Shown: piece by piece, positions 14,436-23,109 of the stretch
How the letters are laid out: every line of letters starts with the position of its first letter
How positions within the stretch are numbered: position 1 is the first letter of the stretch
DNA from: Kineothrix sp. MSJ-39
Lineage (GTDB): Bacteria; Bacillota; Clostridia; Lachnospirales; Lachnospiraceae
Length of the DNA: 55,027 nucleotides
Assembly: GCF_018917935.1 (NCBI RefSeq)
Contig: NZ_JAHLPN010000020.1
Location: 1-55,027, forward strand
Reading direction: 5' to 3'
Program-made: the position numbers and the translations under genes
The notes under the pieces: generated by a model
The model's input: only the letters and a program-made list of their open reading frames with translations
What the model was told of the DNA's origin: nothing
The model's database searches: none

Positions 14436-16985
14436 ATGAAAAGAAAAGGAATAATCGCAAAAGGACTTGCCGGTGTGCTTGCCATATCGATGCTTTTAAC
14501 CGGATGTGGCGGAAAATCTGGCAAGGACAACAAAGATATGAAAGATCTGGTTTATAAATCAGAGAAATTAAGCTGCACAGACGATATCAAGGGAGATATC
14601 AGCAGTTTTACCGTTGCGGGAGATAAGATTTATATCTACACAACGGAATGGATTCCGGGTCCGGGCAATATGGATGATACGGAAGCAGAAGACGGAGAGT
14701 CAGTAGTAGCAGAAGATGAGGAAGGCGAAGATGTAGTAGCAAAAGATAAGGAAGGTGCTACTGACGGAGATGTTGCGACTCTGACAACAGAAGACGCTGC
14801 AGTGGACGGTGATGAGCAGACTGACAGCACAGACGGAACAAATGCCATCTCCGAAGAAGGAGAAGAAAAGCCGGTCGATGATGCGGAAGCTGCAGATGCA
14901 GCAACAGACGGTGCGGATGCGGAGACCGGTGACACAACGGACGCTACAGATTCTGTACCGGACGATTACTATGGTACAACCAATCAGTACTTCTACACCT
15001 GTAAAGCAGACGGATCTGATCTGCAGGAGATCCAGATGGATGTGGCACAGGATGAAAATAACTGGCTGAACTACTTTGCGGCAACAGATGACGGCGCTTT
15101 ATATATGTTGTACAGCGGATATGATGACAAAACAGAGCAGTCTACATATCTGATCAAGGTTCTGGATGCCAGCGGAAGCCAGACAGGAGAGATCAATTTA
15201 AGCGGTATTCTGGATGAAAACGATTATGTACAGTCCCTGAGACTGGATAAAGATGCCAATATCTATCTGCTTGGTGACCAGTCTGTTTACGTTTTGGATA
15301 AGGATGGCAATAAGATCGCACAGATCAAGGCAGATAATTCAGGCAACAGCTATCTGATGGCAATGGCAAGAACAGGTGATGGACAGATCATCGTTGCAAT
15401 GAACGGTCAGGATGGCATGCAGGTACAGACGGTCGATCTGGCAAAGAAAGCATTTGGCGAAACATACGATGTTGCTATTTCCGGTTATGGAAGCAATTCC
15501 CTGATCGATGGCGCGGACTACAGCTTCTATTTCAGTGATGGCAGCAGCTTATACGGTTATGATACACAGACAAAGCAGTCAAAAGAGATCTTAAACTGGA
15601 TCAGCAGTAACATCAATACAAGTTATGTGGGAGATACAAGAGCACTCAAGGGCGGTCAGTTTATTACAAATTATTCCGATTACAGCTCAGACGACGGCGC
15701 AGACAGCGGATTATATATCTTTACCAAGGTAGATCCGAGTGAAGTGGCAGATAAAGTAACGATCACATACGCAGGTACTTATGTGGATGACAGCATCAAG
15801 TCACAGGCTGTGAAATTTAATAAGAGTCAGGATAAATATCAGATCATGGTAAAGGATTATTCTTCTTACGATGATCCTACTACACAGATGAACAACGATC
15901 TCCTTGCGGGAGATATTCCGGATATCATTGATCTTTCCAGCATTTCCGCAGAGAAATATATCTCAAAGGGTATGCTGCTGGATCTGTATACCATGATGGA
16001 TAAAGATCCGGATATCAAAAAGGATGATTTTATCGACAATGTTTTAAAAGTGATGGAGACAGACGGTAAGCTGTATCATATCACACCTACCTTCGGTGTA
16101 AATGTGCTGATCGGCAAAACATCCGATATCGGTGGCAGAGATAAATTCACCGTACAGGATCTGATCGATCTGGAGCAGTCAAAGGGTGGCGATACAAAAG
16201 CATTTTACATGAGATCCAACTCCAGCGTGCTGAATATGATCTGTACAGCAAACTATGAAGATTATATTGACTGGAACACAGGAAAATGCAGCTTTAACAG
16301 TGATGAATTCATTAAACTGTTAGAGTATGCAAATACTTATCCGAAGGATGAGGATATCAACTGGGATGAAGATTACGAAAGCCTGCCGACACAGATCCGT
16401 AACGGTAAAGTAATCTTTGCCGATATTTACAGTCTGGGCATGGAAGAGATCGAACTTTACAATGAAATGTTCCAGGATGACATCAGCTTTATCGGATATC
16501 CTTCCGACAAATCAGTCGGTGCATCTGCAAGTATGAATATGGATCTTGGTATTTATGCAAAGTCCAAAAATGTAGACGGCGCATGGGAGTTCTTAAAGAC
16601 ATTCCTGACAAAGGATTACACCTGCAACAATAACAGCATTTATTACAGCGGATTCCCGCTCCGTAAAGATGCGCTTGAATATCAGATCAAGAGATATTCC
16701 GCAACAGAGAAATATACGGATGAATATGGAAATGAGATAGAGCCATACCAGTCATCCTGGGGCTATGATGATCTTGATGTTGAGATCGGACCGCTTTCTG
16801 AGGATCAGGTCAACAAACTTCGTGAAGTCATTGCATCTGTAGATCATCTGTATGTATACAATGACGATATCATGACGATCATTGCTGACGAAACAGGCGC
16901 TTATTTCAGCGGACAGAAGTCAGCAAAAGATGTTGCAGATATCGTACAGAACCGTGTTTCTAACTATGTAAATGAAAACAGATAG
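14436..16985 (+). CDS. Very large extracellular solute-binding lipoprotein
   Basis: 849 aa, about twice the usual size of a sugar-type binding protein. A signal peptide ends at lipobox LLTGC (Cys 24). Residues ~75-185 are an acidic Asp/Glu/Ala/Thr low-complexity linker. Residues ~185-440 show repeated beta-strand units (LDKDANIYLLGDQSVYVLDK and similar), suggesting a beta-propeller-like module. From ~445 a family 1-type solute-binding fold follows (DLLAGDIPDIIDLSSISAEK; AKSKNVDGAWEFLKTFL). It is followed by two sugar-type permeases in the same operon. The ligand is unknown. The fused propeller may bind a polymer or a partner protein. Confidence 0.85.
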   Translation: MKRKGIIAKGLAGVLAISMLLTGCGGKSGKDNKDMKDLVYKSEKLSCTDDIKGDISSFTVAGDKIYIYTTEWIPGPGNMDDTEAEDGESVVAEDEEGEDVVAKDKEGATDGDVATLTTEDAAVDGDEQTDSTDGTNAISEEGEEKPVDDAEAADAATDGADAETGDTTDATDSVPDDYYGTTNQYFYTCKADGSDLQEIQMDVAQDENNWLNYFAATDDGALYMLYSGYDDKTEQSTYLIKVLDASGSQTGEINLSGILDENDYVQSLRLDKDANIYLLGDQSVYVLDKDGNKIAQIKADNSGNSYLMAMARTGDGQIIVAMNGQDGMQVQTVDLAKKAFGETYDVAISGYGSNSLIDGADYSFYFSDGSSLYGYDTQTKQSKEILNWISSNINTSYVGDTRALKGGQFITNYSDYSSDDGADSGLYIFTKVDPSEVADKVTITYAGTYVDDSIKSQAVKFNKSQDKYQIMVKDYSSYDDPTTQMNNDLLAGDIPDIIDLSSISAEKYISKGMLLDLYTMMDKDPDIKKDDFIDNVLKVMETDGKLYHITPTFGVNVLIGKTSDIGGRDKFTVQDLIDLEQSKGGDTKAFYMRSNSSVLNMICTANYEDYIDWNTGKCSFNSDEFIKLLEYANTYPKDEDINWDEDYESLPTQIRNGKVIFADIYSLGMEEIELYNEMFQDDISFIGYPSDKSVGASASMNMDLGIYAKSKNVDGAWEFLKTFLTKDYTCNNNSIYYSGFPLRKDALEYQIKRYSATEKYTDEYGNEIEPYQSSWGYDDLDVEIGPLSEDQVNKLREVIASVDHLYVYNDDIMTIIADETGAYFSGQKSAKDVADIVQNRVSNYVNENR

Positions 16986-16996
16986 AAAGGTTAAAC

Positions 16997-17872
16997 ATGA
17001 AGAAGAAGCATAAAAAATGGAAGGAAAAGAAATGGGAACTCGGATTTCTGCTCCCGTCCCTGATCGGTGTCAGCATTTTCTTCGTCGTACCGTTTGGTGT
17101 GGTTTTCTATTATTCCATGGTAGACAGTCCGATCGATCCGAGATTTGTATTCCTTCAGAATTTTGTGAATCTGTTTCATAATTCTGCCTTTTTACAGGCA
17201 GCAAAAAATACGGCTGTATTCAGCCTGACGGCAGTACCCTTAGCGGTACTGCTGTCGCTGGGTATGGCGATCATTCTGGAACAGAATATTCCACTGAGAA
17301 GTACATTCCGCACTTTTTTCTTAACACCGCTTATGGTACCGACGGCTTCTATCGTCCTGATCTGGCAGGTGTTTTTTCATTATAATGGTGCGATCAACCA
17401 GTTTCTGGTCAATCTGGGTGCAGATAAGATCGACTGGTTTAAGTCATCTTTTTCACAGGTCATTGTATTGCTTTTGTTCTTATGGAAGAATCTGGGCTAC
17501 AATATGATCCTGTTTATGGCAGCACTGAATGATATCCCGCGGGAATATATAGAAGTTGCGGATCTGGACGGCGCAAGCGCATGGCAGAAATTTATTTATA
17601 TCAAGATCAGATATCTTTCCCCGACGATCCTGTTTGTGGCGATCATGTCACTGATCAATTCCTTCAAGGTATTCAGGGAAGTATATCTGCTGACAGGCGA
17701 TTATCCGTATGATACACTGTATATGTTGCAGCATTTCATGAATAATACCTTTAAATCACTGGATTATCAGAAGCTTTCAGCAGCTGCGATCATCATGTGC
17801 TCTGTCATGGTTGTTATCATAGGCCTTCTCTTTGTGGTCGAAAATCACTTTGGAAAGGATGTGGAAGGATGA
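16997..17872 (+). CDS. ABC transporter permease, sugar type (MalF-like)
   Basis: 291 aa, six predicted membrane helices. The EAA loop that contacts the ATPase is visible as REYIEVADLDGASAWQKFIY. It resembles the first permease of binding-protein-dependent carbohydrate importers. AGAAAGG precedes it in the 11-base gap after the lipoprotein gene. It overlaps the next permease by four bases (ATGA), so they are made as a pair. No ATPase gene lies in the operon; a shared MsmK-type ATPase elsewhere is the usual solution. Confidence 0.92.
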   Translation: MKKKHKKWKEKKWELGFLLPSLIGVSIFFVVPFGVVFYYSMVDSPIDPRFVFLQNFVNLFHNSAFLQAAKNTAVFSLTAVPLAVLLSLGMAIILEQNIPLRSTFRTFFLTPLMVPTASIVLIWQVFFHYNGAINQFLVNLGADKIDWFKSSFSQVIVLLLFLWKNLGYNMILFMAALNDIPREYIEVADLDGASAWQKFIYIKIRYLSPTILFVAIMSLINSFKVFREVYLLTGDYPYDTLYMLQHFMNNTFKSLDYQKLSAAAIIMCSVMVVIIGLLFVVENHFGKDVEG

Positions 17873-18795
17873 AAAGCAGACGAAAGCAGAAATGCACAAA
17901 GGTTGTATTGTTTATCATAGCGTTTTTCTTTGCAACCTCATTTTTAATGCCGATCGTCCTGACGGTCGCAAACTCATTTATGCAGGAGAGTGAGATCTCT
18001 TCCAACTATGGTGCAGTATTTGACAGTTATACCGATGATTCCAACAGTTATTACGGAAATCAGCAGTCGCAGACACAGTCCTCTTATACATCGGAGGCGG
18101 CGAATCTGAAATTTATTCCGGATATGGTAACTTTTAAGCAGTATTACACAGTGCTCTTACAGAGTCCGGATTATCTGCTGAAATTTTGGAATTCGGTCAT
18201 ACTGGTTGTTCCGATCGTTGTATTTCAGATCTTTATTGCATTGGGAGCGGCGTATAGTTTTTCGCGGTTCCGGGGACGAAAAAAGGAAATTATCTTCTTT
18301 TTATATATTATACTGATGCTGATGCCATATCAGGTCAGCCTTGTACCGAACTTCCTTGTCAGCAAATGGCTGGGGATCTTAAATACCAGAGCAGCGATCA
18401 TATTACCGGGTATTTTTTCAACCTTCAGTGTGTTTTTGCTGACAAAGTATATGAGACGTATTCCGAAATCACTGATTGAAGCCGCTGAGTTGGATGGTGC
18501 CTCAGAGTGGCAGATTTTCACAAAAGTCTGCATTCCGCTATGTAAAAGCGCGATCGCAAGTACAGCGATCCTGGTATTCATTGATTATTGGAATATGGTA
18601 GAACAGCCGCTTATCCTGTTGTCTGACAGCGATAAATATCCACTGTCGATCTTCCTGTCAGAGATCAATAAGGGTGAAGTCGGACTGGCATTTGCAGTTG
18701 CGGTTATTTACATGGTACCAACCATACTGATCTATCTGTATGGGGAAGAATACCTGATTGAAGGAATTTCCTACTCCGGCGGAGTGAAGGGATAG
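17869..18795 (+). CDS. ABC transporter permease, carbohydrate type (MalG-like)
   Basis: 308 aa. The EAA loop is KSLIEAAELDGASEWQIFTK. After the first helix it carries an unusual external insert of ~50 residues rich in Ser, Tyr, Asn and Gln (SSNYGAVFDSYTDDSNSYYG and onward), not normally present in MalG-like proteins, which may contact the enlarged binding protein. The ATG at 17869 overlaps the previous stop and follows GGAAGG. Confidence 0.92.
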   Translation: MKSRRKQKCTKVVLFIIAFFFATSFLMPIVLTVANSFMQESEISSNYGAVFDSYTDDSNSYYGNQQSQTQSSYTSEAANLKFIPDMVTFKQYYTVLLQSPDYLLKFWNSVILVVPIVVFQIFIALGAAYSFSRFRGRKKEIIFFLYIILMLMPYQVSLVPNFLVSKWLGILNTRAAIILPGIFSTFSVFLLTKYMRRIPKSLIEAAELDGASEWQIFTKVCIPLCKSAIASTAILVFIDYWNMVEQPLILLSDSDKYPLSIFLSEINKGEVGLAFAVAVIYMVPTILIYLYGEEYLIEGISYSGGVKG

Positions 18796-18808
18796 AAAGG
18801 ATAAGAAA

Positions 18809-20275
18809 GTGAACGAAAAAAAACAGACCAACAAAAAAGATAGAATTAAAAATATTGCGATCGTCTTTCTGGTGATCATGTTACTTTTGACGTTTTTCTC
18901 CAATACGATCATGAATTATTCCCTGCCTGAGGTCTCTACGGCTTATGCACAGAGCGGAAATGTGACCGCAAAGGTCAGAGGAACGGGAACGGTAGAAACG
19001 GCAGAAGATTACGATGTCAAGGTGACGGAAAATCATGTGGTTGGCAGTGTCAAGATCAAGGTGGGTGATGAAGTTTCGGCAGATCAGGTATTATTTGAAC
19101 TGGATGGAACAGGCACAACCGACGAATCTGCACTGAAGGAAGCACAGGATACGCTGGACAGTCTGGAGCTTGATTACAGCAAGGCACTTCTTGCTGCAGC
19201 ACCGAACTACGCACTTGACAATCTGGATATCAAATCTGCAAGGGAAGAGCTCAGTGATGCGGTTGCAAATCAGACAAAGGCAGCAGCCAGAGCATCTCTC
19301 GTGGAACAGCAGGCAGCAGCACAGAAAAAGGTCAATGATCTGCAGGCTGATGTTGATTATATTCAGGCACAGATCGATTCTTCCGTATCCGGAAACAGTG
19401 TGAGCAAATACAATAAGAAATTAAAAGAGAAAAAGAAAGCACTGGCAGATGCAAATGCCACACTGGCACAGATCACCTCAGATCTGGAAGGTACACCGAC
19501 CGTGGATGATGCCAATGCAGCAGTCCGTGAAAAACAGAAAGCACTGGATACGCTGATCCTGACACTTGCAAATAAGCAGACGGATGATAAGGTAACACAG
19601 GGACAGGCAGCGCTTGATCTGAAAGCTTCCAAGAAAAAGGTGGACGATCAGAGAGAAGTTGTGGAAAAACTGAAAAACGGCGGACAGGAATCAGAGATCA
19701 AAGCGAAAAATGCGGGTGTTGTAAAATCCGTCAATTGTATCGCAGGTGATACGGTAACACCGGACAGTGCACTTGCTTCTATAGCAGTAACCGGAAACGG
19801 ATACAGTGTCAGCTTTTCCGTGACAAAAGAACAGGCAAAGCTCGTGAAAGCAGGACAGGAAGCAGAGATCCAGAATATCTGGGGAACAGATATGAAAGCA
19901 ACACTGGATTCCATTAAGGCAGATGTAGATAATCCCGATAAAAATAAGATCCTGACATTTAAGATCACTGGAGAAGATGTGACAGTTGGACAGTCTTTGA
20001 GTCTTTCTGTCGGTGAAAAGAGCTCCCAGTATGATGTGATTGTACCAAACAGTGCAATCCGCGAGGACAACAACGGAAAATTTGTGCTGGTTGTTAATGT
20101 AAAGAGCAGTCCACTCGGTAACCGCTATGTTTTATCCAGAGCAGATGTGGAAGTAATGGCAAGTGACGATACCAACTCTGCTGTCAGTGGGGGACTGTTT
20201 GGATACGAGTATGTTGTAACAAACTCTACAAAACCATTAGAGGCCGGTATGAAGGTACGTCTGGCAGATCAATAG
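18809..20275 (+). CDS. HlyD/RND-type periplasmic adaptor protein
   Basis: 488 aa. A single N-terminal anchor (about residues 12-34) is followed by a lipoyl-like segment (GTGTVETAEDYDVKVTENHV, then VGDEVSADQVLFELDG). A long coiled coil spans ~100-300, then beta-barrel domains occupy the C-terminal third. Such adaptors normally bridge an export pump to the outside. Here it follows two importer-type permeases, an unusual combination. The start is GTG. A MacB-core-like membrane protein follows after 12 bases. Confidence 0.88.
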   Translation: MNEKKQTNKKDRIKNIAIVFLVIMLLLTFFSNTIMNYSLPEVSTAYAQSGNVTAKVRGTGTVETAEDYDVKVTENHVVGSVKIKVGDEVSADQVLFELDGTGTTDESALKEAQDTLDSLELDYSKALLAAAPNYALDNLDIKSAREELSDAVANQTKAAARASLVEQQAAAQKKVNDLQADVDYIQAQIDSSVSGNSVSKYNKKLKEKKKALADANATLAQITSDLEGTPTVDDANAAVREKQKALDTLILTLANKQTDDKVTQGQAALDLKASKKKVDDQREVVEKLKNGGQESEIKAKNAGVVKSVNCIAGDTVTPDSALASIAVTGNGYSVSFSVTKEQAKLVKAGQEAEIQNIWGTDMKATLDSIKADVDNPDKNKILTFKITGEDVTVGQSLSLSVGEKSSQYDVIVPNSAIREDNNGKFVLVVNVKSSPLGNRYVLSRADVEVMASDDTNSAVSGGLFGYEYVVTNSTKPLEAGMKVRLADQ

Positions 20276-20287
20276 GAGGAACCGGAT

Positions 20288-21688
20288 ATGAAAGTATTAA
20301 TCTGGTGCAGAGACCATATCAGATTTCTGGCATGTCTCCTGTTTTGTCTGCTGGCAGCGCTTATTTTGACGATTGCGGAGAATCAACTGGTTGGGAAGCA
20401 GTATTCCCAGCAGGAGGCAGAGCGCTGGGCGGCCAATGATATCAGATACCATCAGGTCAGTGCATTTATGCAAAGTGACAGCCAGATCACAAAGGATATG
20501 ATCTCGGAGGTACGAAGCACGCTGCAGTCAAAGCTGACAGATGCCTCTATTACGGAAGAATCTGTTACAGGAAGGCTTTGGATCGATGCTTATGCTGCCA
20601 TGCATGACAGTTCCATCAGTAAACTGACGGATATAGGAAGTGCTTCCGTGGATAGTGTACAGATCATAGGTGTTGGTGGTGACTTCTTTCAGTTTCATTT
20701 GTTTGATATGATCTCGGGCAGTGTTTTCTCTGAAAATGATATCTCAAAGGACAGAGTTGTGCTGGATGAAAATACAGCATGGACACTGTTTGGAGCATAT
20801 GATATTGCAGGCAAAACGGTAACGATCGAAGGCAGGCAGTTTGTGATTGCCGGCGTCTATAAGCCATCTGAAAATAAATATGAAAAGTATGCACGTGGAA
20901 ACCAGTCTTATCTATTCATGGATTTTAATACGTTTCAGTCTCTTTTTGACGGAACAGGTATTACAGTATATGAAGCGGTTCTGCCGAATCCGGTAAAGGG
21001 ATTTGCGTTAACCGCGTTAAAAACAGCGTTTGGCGAGGATGAAGAGACCACACTCTCTGATTCGGCAGTCAGTTTTTCGGATAAAGAATATGTTGATAAT
21101 ACTGACCGCTTCTCAAAGCTGCAATTATATAAAAAGATCTGGAATCTGCCAAAGCTGATGATGCGCGGCAATGCAGTTGCATATCCTTATTGGGAAAATG
21201 CAGAACGCAGTATTGAAATGAAAGCAGCGTTTTTACTTGCGTTGCGGACACTGTTTCTTGCATTTCCGGTGATTTCATTTGCAATATGGCTTGTGTTGAC
21301 CGTAAAAAGGGAATATCATAAGTGGAAAGCATTTGTCAAAGGTACGATTGAAAAAGCAATCGACAGACGATATGCAAAAGCAGCAGCAAAGCGCGCAGAA
21401 AAAGAAGGCGTGGATCGGGCACAGATCGTGATCGATGCACTTTCGGACGAAAAAGAAAAGCCCACGGAGCCTGTGCAGACGGAAAATCTTCCGGATGAGG
21501 AAAAGCAGGAAGAACCTGCTTTGTCGGAAGAAGAACTGATGGAGAAGATTGTCCGGGAAGCAAAGATTTCCTGGAAGAAGAGAAAAGAGCAGGAAGAACT
21601 CATGGAAATCCGGCGTCAAGAACAGATCGAAGCCAGAAGGAAAGAGCGCGAAGCTGAGGAAGAGCAGGAAAGTAAGGATGAAATTTAA
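20288..21688 (+). CDS. MacB-core-like membrane protein lacking the FtsX permease helices
   Basis: 466 aa. One helix lies at about residues 12-32, then an extracellular domain like the MacB periplasmic core (VGGDFFQFHLFDMISGSVF; DRVVLDENTAWTLFG; VTIEGRQFVIAGVYKP). A second helix lies at ~320-342 and a basic/acidic coiled coil forms the C-terminal ~120 residues. A complete MacB/FtsX permease has four helices and an ATPase partner. Here only two helices are seen and no ATPase, so it may be a regulatory or structural partner of the adaptor upstream. The gene overlaps the next by 11 bases. Confidence 0.72.
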   Translation: MKVLIWCRDHIRFLACLLFCLLAALILTIAENQLVGKQYSQQEAERWAANDIRYHQVSAFMQSDSQITKDMISEVRSTLQSKLTDASITEESVTGRLWIDAYAAMHDSSISKLTDIGSASVDSVQIIGVGGDFFQFHLFDMISGSVFSENDISKDRVVLDENTAWTLFGAYDIAGKTVTIEGRQFVIAGVYKPSENKYEKYARGNQSYLFMDFNTFQSLFDGTGITVYEAVLPNPVKGFALTALKTAFGEDEETTLSDSAVSFSDKEYVDNTDRFSKLQLYKKIWNLPKLMMRGNAVAYPYWENAERSIEMKAAFLLALRTLFLAFPVISFAIWLVLTVKREYHKWKAFVKGTIEKAIDRRYAKAAAKRAEKEGVDRAQIVIDALSDEKEKPTEPVQTENLPDEEKQEEPALSEEELMEKIVREAKISWKKRKEQEELMEIRRQEQIEARRKEREAEEEQESKDEI

Positions 21689-22163
21689 GGCAGTGAATGA
21701 ACTGGAGCATTTCAGCTTCAGAGATGCGCAGATTGAAAAAGCAGAATGGACAGGAGATGCACTCCGGTTTGAGCTGGAGGCAGTGATCGTAAAAGCAAAT
21801 AATTCCCAGAACGGTAATTATACGGACAGTTATGCGGGAACAACGCAGATGGAGCTGAAAAACGCAGAGATTCAGAAAGCAGTGAAGGAAGGCTATAAGT
21901 ATTATGATGCCAATGATGTACTGCGGGAGGAAAAACCGGATGAGCCGCTTTCTGAGGAAGAGCTTACAGCGCTTTTGCAGGGAAGCAAGGGCTATTATCT
22001 GTTTGATGTGGTAAAAGTAGAAGATGTATACAATACAACAGGACGTTTCTTATATCTGGTCGGGATCGATGCAGATGAGGAAACCTCCTACTGGTTACAG
22101 ATCGCATTTGACAGTTCTGAGCTTGGCTGGGATAAATACATGAACCGTGTACAGAACGGATAA
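21678..22163 (+). CDS. Hypothetical protein in the adaptor operon
   Basis: 161 aa, cytoplasmic by sequence (no signal or helix). It starts inside the end of the preceding gene at an ATG behind TAAGG. The middle has an NGNYTDSYAGTTQ segment and the C-terminus an FDSSELGWDKYMNRV segment. It is mixed alpha/beta and acidic. I do not recognise a family. Tight coupling suggests it works with the membrane proteins on either side. Confidence 0.72.
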   Translation: MKFKAVNELEHFSFRDAQIEKAEWTGDALRFELEAVIVKANNSQNGNYTDSYAGTTQMELKNAEIQKAVKEGYKYYDANDVLREEKPDEPLSEEELTALLQGSKGYYLFDVVKVEDVYNTTGRFLYLVGIDADEETSYWLQIAFDSSELGWDKYMNRVQNG

Positions 22164-22168
22164 ATGAC

Positions 22169-22870
22169 ATGAAGAAAACGGATAAAAAGGTGCTTTTTGG
22201 ATTTCTGCTATTATTTGGACTGATTCTTGTTCTGGCTGTGCTTTCGGTCTGGGGCAGACACAGAGATACTTTTGATTACGAAGCGCATCTGGATGAGACA
22301 GTCTTTTCGGTAGACGAAACAGATGTCACGCTCCGTGAATTTGGATATTACATCTATGAAGTGGAAGCGTATGTGGATCAGCAGGCAAAAGCTTATGATT
22401 CCGGGAGCCCGCAAAGCTACTGGAATGTACATTTTTCTGCAGGAAAAAAGAGCAGATTTTTAAAAGACATGGCAAAGGATACAGCGGTCAATACATGTCT
22501 GGCTGAGATCATCTATGCGGATATGGCGAAACAGGATGGCTATGAACTGACTGCTGAGGAAAAAGATACAGCAACGGAGCAGGCTGCAACACTGTTGTCC
22601 GATATGACGAAAGCGCAGATCGAGAAGACCGGTCTGACGCAGGAGCTTGTACAGAAGATTGAGCTGCGGAAGGCACTTGCTGCCGGATATGCGCAGGATT
22701 ATGTGCAAAAAGTTGACCTGCAGGGCTATGAAGGAGCTCCTTCGGAACTGATCTCCGGAAACGGTGCCTACTTCCAAAAAGAAATTTTGCCAAAACATCA
22801 TGTCGTTTTTGCCAAAAAGTTATTAAATGAACTTTATTTTGGCAAAATAACCGTAAATTCGGGAAAATAG
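22169..22870 (+). CDS. Membrane-anchored SurA-like N-terminal domain protein
   Basis: 233 aa. One N-terminal helix (about residues 9-27) anchors an extracellular helical domain. Its pattern (VFSVDETDVTLREFGYYIYE; then TAEEKDTATEQAATLLSDM and TGLTQELVQKIELRKA) resembles the chaperone part of SurA/PrsA foldases. The peptidyl-prolyl isomerase domain is absent. As last gene of the operon, 5 bases after its neighbour, it may help fold the large lipoprotein or the adaptor. The operon role is inference. Confidence 0.68.
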   Translation: MKKTDKKVLFGFLLLFGLILVLAVLSVWGRHRDTFDYEAHLDETVFSVDETDVTLREFGYYIYEVEAYVDQQAKAYDSGSPQSYWNVHFSAGKKSRFLKDMAKDTAVNTCLAEIIYADMAKQDGYELTAEEKDTATEQAATLLSDMTKAQIEKTGLTQELVQKIELRKALAAGYAQDYVQKVDLQGYEGAPSELISGNGAYFQKEILPKHHVVFAKKLLNELYFGKITVNSGK

Positions 22871-22917
22871 AACTTAAAAATGACTTGAAATTTTTTGAGA
22901 ATTTCTCAAAAAAAGAC

Positions 22918-22946
22918 TGTACAAAATAGGCATTTTGATATATAAT
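22918..22946 (+). promoter_or_regulatory. Promoter of a candidate small RNA
   Basis: TGTACA (22918-22923, four of six consensus), 17 bases, TATAAT (22941-22946). No open reading frame follows within the structured stretch. Confidence 0.5.
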
Positions 22947-22952
22947 AAATGA

Positions 22953-23097
22953 TGCAAAGGGAAATAGTATTTCTAATGCAAACTTACAATCAGATAATAA
23001 ACAGCAATGTTTATTATAAATATGAGAAGTTTTACTTCTCAGATTATCCCCTCATAATCCGTTAGCCAATCCCCTCGGCTAACGGATTTCCCCTTTT
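22953..23097 (+). ncRNA. Candidate small RNA with four hairpins and CCCCTC motifs
   Basis: Four successive hairpins: GAAAT/ATTTC (22961-22973, flanked by TGCA at 22953 and 22977), ATAATAAACA/TGTTTATTAT (22994-23017), GAGAAGT/ACTTCTC (23024-23040) and AATCCGTTAGCC/GGCTAACGGATT (23056-23088). The last is followed by CCCCTTTT. ATCCCCTC appears unpaired between hairpins 3 and 4 and again in the loop of hairpin 4. C-rich loops of this kind pair with Shine-Dalgarno sequences in several staphylococcal sRNAs. Alternatively the last hairpin is only the terminator for the operon upstream or for the DUF421 gene. Confidence 0.5.
23056..23097. terminator. Terminator between convergent genes
   Basis: 12-bp perfect stem (23056-23067 with 23077-23088), 9-base loop, then TTCCCCTTTTAT on the plus strand. 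It lies between the SurA-like operon and the leftward DUF421 gene. Confidence 0.65.
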
Positions 23098-23109
23098 ATA
23101 GGATCTTTT

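Noticed and set aside
14636-14935. Minus-strand Ser/Ala/Val-rich frame inside the binding lipoprotein gene
   Set aside because: It is the complement of the acidic linker repeats.
20288-21688. Complete MacB/FtsX exporter
   Set aside because: Only two membrane helices and no ATPase gene in the operon; the domain match is limited to the periplasmic core.
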